Positions 56,501-64,000 of a stretch of DNA of 64,000 nucleotides are shown here, in pieces. Where the stretch lies: assembly GCA_023897205.1 (NCBI GenBank), contig JAHWDD010000004.1, positions 5,766,001 through 5,830,000 of the forward strand. Reading direction: 5' to 3'. Under the pieces are notes generated by a model. The model saw only the letters and a list, made by a program, of their open reading frames with translations, ran no database searches and had not been told where the DNA came from. The DNA is from Exophiala sp. HKRS030. Taxonomy: Eukaryota > Ascomycota > Eurotiomycetes > Chaetothyriales > Herpotrichiellaceae. Each line of letters opens with the position of its first letter. Positions within the stretch are counted from its first letter, which is position 1. A program made the position numbers and the translations under genes.

Positions 56501-59362
56501 TGGCAACACCTGTATCCTCGGAAACCCCGTGCTGCAACAGTAAAATGGCGTTCCTTGTGTACTCCTGCCTCCGTCCCTCTGACTACTGAGGACTTTCCGT
56601 CAAAGAACGAACTTGAAATGGACTACAATACAACCACATACGACATTTCTCTCGAAGATAACGATGATTTACTGGAAACCCCTGAATCCCGCGATACCCT
56701 GCTTCGTGAAATGTTGGCGCTTAGGTTTGCGCATGGGTACCAATTGGTCGTTGGGCCAGCCCTCCTGGAGGCTGTCGGACCTGGCACTTGTGACAGTTCA
56801 TCATTTTTTACCCCTAACCTTATTCGCCCAGATGGTGTCTTCATCTTCATGTCCATGGGCAATACCATTCAACAAATCTCACTGCAGGATGCCGATCGTA
56901 TTCGGGTCATCAAGTATGTTCGCAAGCAACGTGCCGTTCATCCGCCTTTCCCTGAGCAGATCACTTATCACCCAAATATTCGTACAATACTTTCGCCGGG
57001 TTATACGATTCGAGATATCCAGTTTGGTGGCTTTGCAGAGCAATATCCATGGAAACAAGCTGATCTTTATCTGGCGGATGCCAAAAAGCAGCCAGACGCT
57101 GATGCAAAGGCACTCCGTTTCTGGCGTGCACGATTTGTACTGATCCCTGTCCAACCTCCAACTAATACTTGGAGACCTACAACGGCAGAGAGCGAAGACA
57201 ATGATGAAGAGATACACTTACGCGGTATTCGGGCATTGACACAGATATGGCAAAAAGCTCGTTACCTGCCACCCGAAGAAAGAAGACCGGCTCACAATCG
57301 TTTCAGTGATATGAAGAGTAAGGCTAAGAATCCCTTGAGGATAACACTAGAGACGCTTAACCCCTCAGAAATGGTCGCGACAGAGCTAGACAAACTGATC
57401 GCAGCCGAGGAGGCTGGTGAAATTCAGTCAACCCGACTGCTTCCAGAAGAAGAGCAGTTTGAAAGGGACACCTTCAATATGACAAAGCTCGCTCAAGCCA
57501 TGCAGGGAGATCGTGGTATCGAGATCAAGAACAGGCGATGGCATCTACGTTTACATTACAGTTGCTTTCAGGGTGAAGACTTCACCAATTGGCTTGTTCA
57601 CAACTTCCGGGATATTGATACACGTGAAGAGGCAGTAGAGTTCGGTAACGACCTGATGAAAGAGAAACTCTTCGAACATGTTAATAGTCGACATAAATTC
57701 AAAGACGGCAACTACTTTTACTCGATCAACCCTGACTGGCGGTTTCAACGACAAGAGCTACGGCAGTCATGGTTTCCCGCCAGTCGAAGGTCTGACCGAT
57801 CCATTCCTCCTACCCCGATCAACGAACAACCGTCTCGTGATGCATTTAGTGGCCGATCGCGTTCTGGTTCCAACCTGGTATCACAAACTCAAACACATAA
57901 CTCCTCTTCCGAGCTCGCCAAAGGGTTTGGCTCTGAAAAGAAACGCCGCTCTATCACACTCTCCAAGATGATTCGGATCGATGTCGATCTCCGCAAGCGG
58001 TCTAATAGACCTGAAATTATTAATCTTCATTACGACCGCCTGCATAGCCCGGAGAATTGCTACCACATTGAACTTGCCTGGCTAAATGTGACGTCCAAAC
58101 TGGTGGATGATGCAGTCATGAACTGGACGACCCAAGCTGAAAAATATGGACTCAAACTTGTCGAAGTGCCCATTGCAGAAGCGAGCAAAGTGCCTGAAAC
58201 GGAACCATTTCGTGCGTACTACCGAATAAAGCTTGCCATGGATCCTCCAAAGCGTAGCGCTTCTGTTACAAGTAATGCCTACTTTACAGCTACTTCATTC
58301 GGCCCTCAAGCTGCCGTCAATTTTGACATCCATTTATATCAGAAGGCAATTCTCAAGCGCTTCAATTTTGTTCTCGACATGGAGGCTGCAAGCGAGTTCC
58401 CTCAAAATATCGAGGTTACATATTCTTGGGGAAAACTTGACTATCGCTACACGCAATTCGTGCATCGCAGTGGTGTCATCCTAGCTCAGATAACAGATGA
58501 TGGTGATATTTTGTTGCTGGCGAATAGACTGTTCAATTCGCGTTTGGCAAGTAACAAAGAGGCGTCCAAGTTCGATCCTAACAAGAAGGACGCCAGCAGA
58601 GATCTTGTTTCATCGGCTATGCTCCGTCCTCCACCTCCTTTTCATAATAGCAGCAATGGCTCGAGCCATAACAATGCCGCCCAGTCCTCAAATCAATCAC
58701 CTATGAATACACAACAAGGACCCACTGCTATGTCTGCCTCGGGAATCATCGCTCTCAATGCTGCATCACCTCGATTTGGCCCTTTTTCGAGCCCGCATAT
58801 TCGTCCAGTCAATATAGCTTCAGTGATATCGCCAACACCGAGTACCAATGCACCTCAGGCAGCAACAGATCAGCCTTCTTCATGTCCGAGCCCTCACCCA
58901 GGGGTTTTAGCAGATACATTCGGATCTCGCCGTGCACTCATTGCTTCAGGTTTCTCACACTTTGTAACACCGGAACAAATCAAAGACGATCTCGAAAACT
59001 TTTGCAATGATCGAGAACGACTAGAATTATTCTATAAAGAGGTCACGGCGACACTACCCGTCGCACCAGGCGTCGTAGGAGGTCCAACCGCCTTAGGAAA
59101 TGGATCTGGGACATCGTTATCTGGAAGCATGGTGGCAGCAGCTGCCGAGAAAAGGCGGAGTGGCGGTACGAGTAGCACACTCCTTCGACCAATCCGAGAA
59201 CCAGTTGGTGGAGAAGACGGCGATGCTGCGCTCGAGATTCCAGAATTTAACTTGCCTGAGCCGGTTGGCTTGACGTTGACCTTGAAAACATCGAGGAAAG
59301 GAGATGTTGGGAGTGGAGCGAAACCTTCCACTGGCGGCGGCGACGACGGCGCTGCGGGGTGA
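53571..59362 (+). CDS. IML1: Iml1/DEPDC5-type subunit of the SEACIT/GATOR1 complex, one frame break
   Basis: The N-terminal region carries the Iml1 N-domain (ATLWVHDDNFSTEDVLI, GDLVEIHPL) and a structural domain to about residue 330. The SABA-like domain follows ([22 protein letters not shown], then VVITAGTGVFEVD and PLHSVPLFKYGSG). The frame then slips by -1 at the G4 run 55006-55009, and the true continuation is GNEGRSLSPALAELSLSP leading into GWNYGIPQWIDLSYW. A DEP domain lies at about residues 1310-1390 (WHLRLHYSCFQGEDFTNWLV ... HKFKDGNYFYSI), and the C-terminal domain follows (DIHLYQKAILKRFNFVLDME). With the base restored the gene has 1930 residues, normal for filamentous fungi. Iml1 is the GAP of Gtr1/RagA and restrains TORC1 under amino-acid starvation. 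A GTGAG directly at the stop leaves room for a further 3' exon. Confidence 0.93.
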
Positions 59363-59904
59363 GTCTACAGTTAGTCGATGTGCTGTAAACCAGGCGGAGG
59401 GAAAATGTCAAGGTTGGCAATGATAAAGTCCAGCAATTGTCTACAAGGCTTTGTATTTTGGACCCGACATCTTGGAGTGGCTGAATGTACATTATGATCA
59501 ACATGACCCATGGGGCCGTCAGCAAGCCCAGAATTTGGTCATCGACCTAGAGACCAAGATAGCGCCAGTCAATGGCGCTCTCATACGGTTTCTTACACTC
59601 TTTAAGATACCACCATAGATCCTGACTTTTGGACACCAGGGTATCAGAATTGCATAGATGCTAAGAAGCTCTGTATTACGCAGTCACACGGAACCGTGTC
59701 CCACCAATATATACGTGAGAAGCCCAACTCCACCTCGTATCTACCTTGAAGATATCTAGTACTTTAATACGCAGCTCTGTGCTCCATTCCCTGTGTTCCC
59801 ACGCTTTTATATATACAAGCCTTCGCACCGCGCGCCGGGCACCGTAGTAGAACCAAACCGCATCAAATCAAGGACAGCCCATGAAGGACGCCATGTGTAC
59901 CTTT
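59363..59904. other. intergenic between converging genes
   Basis: A 0.54 kb gap holding the ends of IML1 and the apyrase gene. No gene or repeat is seen. Confidence 0.5.
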
Positions 59905-62099
59905 TCACCGTGTGAGTTCCGGACTGGCACTACGACTACTCAGCCTGGCACTGGCGGCTGTACCCAGGGTACTCTCAGCGGCGCCTAGATGCTCACGACT
60001 CTCTGTGCGCACGACCAGGCCGCGACGGTCAATTGCGACGGGCGTCAAGCGTCCGGAGCCGGGGGATTTTTTGTTGTTGGCGTTGGCGTTGGTGTTGGAG
60101 GATCGAGATGTGGATTTCTTTGTTCGGCCGAAAGCTTTCGAGGGCTCGATGCCTGTGTTGTCGTCGTCGTTTTCGTCGTCAGATGATGATGCAGAAGAGG
60201 AGGACGACAGGCCGTTCAGCTCGAATGAGTCGGGGTTGTATAGACGTGTATTCGCTGCGTCTTCGATGTCGAAACGGTTGATGCGGCGGGGACGGCGGCC
60301 GAGGATGCTGTTGAGCAGGGAGGATAGGGATGTGATTGCATTGGATGGCGTGGAGGAAGAGGAAGACGAGTGTTTCTTCCTAGGGCTGTTGGATTGTGCG
60401 CCGAAGAGGGACTGGCGGATGCGGGCACGGCGGTCGCGGCCGCAGAGGTAGAATCCTGCGATGATCAGGATGAGGAGGAATAGGATCAATCCTGGTAGTC
60501 GGTGTGGTGAGTCGGAGTTGAAGAGTGTCGAGTGGACACGGTCGCTAATGCTGGTGTTGGAGTTGTCGTCGGTGGTGTCTGTGAAGGGGTCGGTGATGTC
60601 TTGTACACGCCCGCCGCTAGGGTATTGGAAGTCTTTTGGTATCCCGGGCACGTTGCTGCCGAAGCCGACGGGCAGGTCGTCGTCGTTCGCTGCCGGGATA
60701 CTCGCTGACGCGTATAAAAGCATTTTTCCCATCGTCCAACTGACTTCGGTCGATTTGATCTTGTCGACGGCCTGGAACGGGTCGAGAAACCCTTTGTCTT
60801 TGGCGCCGTCGATCAGTTCGGTTGTTCCATTGTGTTCAGATGTTGTGTCTTCGAGACCCACGCGTGGGATTCCGATGCCATCGTGTAGCATATTAATTAG
60901 CCAGCTGGCTTTGAAGCAGACTTCTAGCGCCGTGTGTTCGTCGACTTTCTTGCCCCAGGTCTTATGCTTGACCCCTTGGAAATCTTGGACCAATCCTGTT
61001 CGCAGAATTCTTTGACTCGCGTTTGGTACGTGTTGAAGTCGTAGGCTTTGCCTTCGTGTGACATCTCGAAGATCTCGTGGGTTGTATGCCAGTATTCGCT
61101 TATCCCAATGAAATGGTTGACGTCGAAATCGATAGCAGGGACATGGATTCCGTGAACGAGGCATGGTTCATCGGGGCAAGGAATGTCTTTTTCTAGCAAT
61201 GGAAATGTCCTTCTTAAGCATTCATCGAATTTGCCAGTGCCTAGTAGATGGTGATCTGTTGCCGTGGGCTGTTCTGAGTGATGGAGTATTTTTCCGTCCA
61301 TAGACATTCTTAAACCATTCGGTAGACATGGGTCGGGTAGTTCAATCAGTCCGTCCAGATTATACGATTCTTCAAGATCCTCAACATATCGTCTTCGAGC
61401 CTCATTCGCACCAAAACCTAACCATGTTGTGACAAACACTCGATATTCCTGGGGTATTCCGTCATTGGTTCGTAATCTCAACAGAGTCAAGTCGTTGGCG
61501 TGTTTTTCCGCTTCGGTCGCATTTGGGGCGAAAGCAATCTGTGCAGACGCACCACCCATATCCAGAAAGCCGTACGTATGATGTCCCTTTCCATGATTAT
61601 GATCCTCCTGGTTATCCAACCCACCTAATAAATAATTGGCAGCAAGCCAGCCATATAACCCTTCTGTTTCACCCGGTATTACTTGTATATGCAAATCACA
61701 ATCTGGGAGCAAGAATCGTGTTTCGGAGCGAATGTATTGGCAGACGTTTCGTAAGAGGGCAGATTGTTGATGCTCTGGTAAGAGACGCATTCCCGCAGTC
61801 GCAAGCAGGAAAATCGGTGTGTGAGGTACAGCATGCTTGGGAATATGATCGAGCGCATGATCGAGGAGTTTTTCCAAGTGTTTTTCACCGACATCTTCGG
61901 GGTTTTCTCCGAATGTTGAAATTCCTGGGTGGACTTTCTTGGTCCATTTCTCGTTGGATTCTAGGACTGGTAGATTGTGGAGTACTGTCGCATCCTCACG
62001 AGCAACTGTATTGTCCTGCCATTTGTAGACGTAAACTCGTGTTCCGGACGAACCAGCATCCAGTACCACTCCGTATCTATCGTTGGGTGAGGTAACCAT
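59905..62099 (-). CDS. YND1: GDA1/CD39-type apyrase, Ynd1-like, one frame break
   Basis: The start ATG at 62099 gives MVTSPNDRYGVVLDAGSSGTR, so apyrase region 1 lies at the extreme N-terminus with no leader membrane segment, as in yeast Ynd1. Regions ATAGMRLL (2), GETEGLYGWLAANYLLG (3) and GFLDMGGASAQIAF (4) follow. A single membrane segment (LPGLILFLLILIIAGFYL) lies near residue 560 and the tail is Ser- and Asp-rich, again like Ynd1, a Golgi enzyme hydrolysing nucleoside di- and triphosphates released by glycosylation. The frame slips by -1 at the run of four C on the plus strand (60972-60975): WSKISKG continues as VKHKTWGKK in the next frame, leading into LEVCFKASWLINMLHDG, the expected region. 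With one base restored the protein has 731 residues. Confidence 0.9.
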
Positions 62100-62922
62100 C
62101 TTGCGCAGTTTATGAATAGTGCGACATCTCTTGATTAGAGAGTTGGTGGTCAACAAGAAGACTCAAAGAACAACGTATACGTGGGAAGGTCCTCCGATGA
62201 GAAAAACGAAAGTGACAGATACGGACCGATGAAAAAAAAAGGCAAAACGGCGTGGTTACTTGTTGAGAGTCGATGGGATGTTAACTGAAACAAGTTGTCT
62301 ATCACATTTGCGCAAGGGATCATTTTGTTGAAACGTTCAGCTGAGGACGTCACATCACGTGATATCGCGATTCGTGGGGTGGAGGGATCGCGACTGATTT
62401 ATAAGGTACCGATGTACGGAGTAGTCCTTAGGTCAGGTTGTTATGTGCTGGCCCTGTGGACACCTAAGTTAGTGGGCACCTTAGGCACTTCTAGCACCTG
62501 GTCTAGTAATGTCCTGGGCACTATCTAGCACTCTTTTACCCCTAGCGTGGCGCCTGGAAGGACGCTCTTCTAGGTGGCGGTGCAACCTCTCAATGCAACC
62601 CTTACTCCTTTTCTGCGCCCTTTGACACAGTCTTCTCTGTTGGACACTCATTTTTATATAGAGGAGAATCATCCTAGGTTGATAGATCAAATAGACAAGA
62701 ATACAGATCATTTGCGCGTGTAGACATTCATAGACCTAGACGATTCCAAGTTTGACATTATGACACCAACGCCTGGGGATTGAAGCGATCAGAGGCAGCT
62801 TTTATATTTCATCTGGAACACAAATCTTGGCATTATAAAAGACAGACCTGAGCTTGTTGATTCGCAAATAAAAGAAACAGCCAGGTATTATCGCATACCG
62901 TGGGTATTGAGAAAGTCCAAGC
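62100..62922. promoter_or_regulatory. divergent intergenic region with CACGTG box
   Basis: These 0.8 kb lie upstream of both the apyrase (minus) and the GNAT gene (plus). A TCACGTGA palindrome is at 62355-62362, about 260 bp from the apyrase start. The stretch 62400-62560 has repeated TAGGCAC/TTAGTGGGCACC-like words that look like decayed repeat DNA. No gene is supported. Confidence 0.4.
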
Positions 62923-63507
62923 ATGTCAGGTCGATATTCGCTACGAGTCCTGACGGCGAAGGAAGTCGACGCAGACGACATCTTACAGCCATTGGTCATT
63001 ATGATCAATGAAGCTTACAAACATTTTGATGACGGTGAAGATCTGCCACGATACTCTGACGCCCGCGATCTCGCAACAGAACTTGGCGAACATGGACTTT
63101 GCGCTGTCATTCAGGACTCATGCAAGGAGGATCTTCCGATTGCCGTCGCAGCAGCCAAGCCCTGGCAACCAAAAGACGGCCGCATTGGTTCTGGACAACT
63201 CGAGCCTGAAGGTTACCAATGGGAAATTGGTCCTGCGGCATCACGCAGCGATCAAGAGTATCGCCAAAAAGGGTTCGTCGAACAGTGTGTCAGTGCTTTA
63301 CAAAAGAGATTACTCGAAATGACCGGAAGGAAGGCGATAAGGCTATGGATCACAGCAGCGCAGGAGATAAGTCGTAATGTTTTATACTGGCAAAGGAGAG
63401 GCTTTGAGCGAGTTGGAGATACACGTACAGTCCCAATAGGCCAATGGCATCGCAGCAAGTCCTACACTCTGGTCGATATGAAGAAGGACGTTGATCGTGG
63501 GACGTGA
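62923..63507 (+). CDS. GNAT-family N-acetyltransferase
   Basis: A single-exon 194-residue protein of the usual length for a stand-alone GNAT. The N-terminus (LRVLTAKEVDADDIL) and the helix IMINEAYKHF match the first strand and helix of the fold. The central strand WEIGPAAS is followed by the acetyl-CoA-binding loop and helix region RQKGFVEQCVSAL, a degenerate form of the Q/RxxGxG/A motif in which the second Gly is replaced by Val. The last part, NVLYWQRRGFERVGD, is the typical end of the GNAT fold with the Tyr that often acts as general acid. The substrate cannot be predicted. The nearest relatives are fungal small GNATs of unknown function. Confidence 0.8.
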   Translation: MSGRYSLRVLTAKEVDADDILQPLVIMINEAYKHFDDGEDLPRYSDARDLATELGEHGLCAVIQDSCKEDLPIAVAAAKPWQPKDGRIGSGQLEPEGYQWEIGPAASRSDQEYRQKGFVEQCVSALQKRLLEMTGRKAIRLWITAAQEISRNVLYWQRRGFERVGDTRTVPIGQWHRSKSYTLVDMKKDVDRGT

Positions 63508-63937
63508 CAGATGCGGAACGGGATAGCAGGTACCTATAGACATAGATGAATTGGTGCTGGTGTTTTATGCTTCTTCGTGCTGAATGTTTGTTGGGAAAAT
63601 GAGGGGTGATGATCACGTGCTTAGAAAAGTTGGGGGAAATGCGGAGGTGGAAAGCTGCGCCAGTCGCGCCTGCCCCAGTGAATGTTCCGCGCACCTTCCA
63701 AGAGATCCCGAGATTACCTAGGTACAATGGGTAGGTACTCCCAAGGTACTTGGGGTGGGTGCTTCATACATGCAAACATGAGAACCACACGCAGTCTCGT
63801 GTGGCATTTTCTGCATCACGACCCTCATTTCTTGCCAACACTCCTCCCCAAACACACTATTATGCTGCTTCTAAACACGTAGCCTCTGTTCCTTTCTCCC
63901 TTCGGTCCTCCCGCCACCTCCCTCCCTTCAGTCGACA
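63508..63937. promoter_or_regulatory. intergenic with pyrimidine-rich leader
   Basis: Downstream of the GNAT gene. A CACGTG box is at 63614-63619. A dense run of C and T at 63886-63931 directly precedes the ATG at 63938 and resembles fungal core-promoter/leader sequence. Inverted CCTAGGTA/TAGGTAC words lie at 63715-63740. Confidence 0.4.
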
Positions 63938-64000
63938 ATGGCCGACCTGGTACGACCTGAGCTGCCGGGGACCACCTCTCCACCCAACGATCATGGTGAA
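63938..64000 (+). CDS. possible start of a gene cut by the window edge
   Basis: An ATG preceded by CGACA (a favourable fungal context with A at -3) opens a frame of 21 codons (MADLVRPELPGTTSPP...) that runs off the end. The pyrimidine-rich stretch just upstream supports a real start. Too little is present to name a family. Confidence 0.45.
   Translation, partial: MADLVRPELPGTTSPPNDHGE

Noticed and set aside
59912..60451. Plus-strand frame of 179 codons over the apyrase
   Set aside because: Antisense of the apyrase C-terminus, whose membrane segment and Ser-rich tail are the real product.
1..64000. tRNA, rRNA or CRISPR features
   Set aside because: I looked for tRNA T-loop and cloverleaf patterns and for spaced direct repeats and found none convincing; CRISPR is not expected in a fungal nuclear genome.

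Overview
The window looks like the nuclear genome of a filamentous ascomycete (Pezizomycotina; Eurotiomycetes is my guess from overall feel, not proven). Short GT-AG introns of 49-95 bp with CTNAC/CTAAT-type branch sites interrupt many genes, both strands are used, there are no operons, and the recognisable genes are fungal housekeeping ones (RRB1, BCD1, VPS15, IML1, a folliculin-interacting-type protein, YND1-type apyrase, TBC and DENN proteins, a SNF2-RING ATPase).

Layout. 0.5-4.6 kb: a low-complexity hypothetical protein and RRB1, both minus. 5.4-7.0 kb: a four-exon membrane protein with an F-box-like segment and a Cys-rich zinc-binding-type tail. 7.9-17.2 kb: an accessory-looking block of four multi-exon genes: a gasdermin-like candidate, a class 3 lipase-type hydrolase, a glycine-rich-domain (GRDP/DUF1399) protein and a 998-residue protein with a ZZ-like zinc site, a predicted permuted papain/LRAT-like domain and a Gly/Cys tail. 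18-21.3 kb: a short-chain dehydrogenase and the snoRNP factor BCD1. 22.3-23.6 kb: a complete Tc1/mariner element with TIRs, TA duplications and an intact DD34E transposase. 23.6-31.2 kb: gene-poor DNA around a DENN-domain protein. 31.2-48.1 kb: a 3-hydroxyacyl-CoA/L-gulonate dehydrogenase-type enzyme, VPS15, a TBC Rab-GAP and a SNF2-RING-helicase. 49.6-62.1 kb: FNIP/Lst4-like and IML1 genes in tandem (both act on TORC1 nutrient signalling in yeast/animals) and an apyrase. 62.9-63.5 kb: a GNAT acetyltransferase; the first codons of another gene may start at 63,938.

Quality note. At least six otherwise well-conserved genes change frame by exactly -1, mostly at short runs of G or C (10,434; 18,544; 18,603; 31,312; 41,052; 41,829; 55,006; 60,972; possibly 20,487). 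Restoring one base at each point gives a single open frame whose total length is divisible by three. The simplest reading is under-called homopolymers in the assembly, not pseudogenes. A different lesion, an in-frame TAG in the SNF2-RING gene, is a substitution and may be real or spliced out.

Functionally the conserved genes lean toward endomembrane traffic and TORC1/PI3-kinase control (VPS15, IML1, FNIP-like, TBC, DENN, Golgi apyrase). The 7.9-17.2 kb block is the best place to look for an undescribed system.
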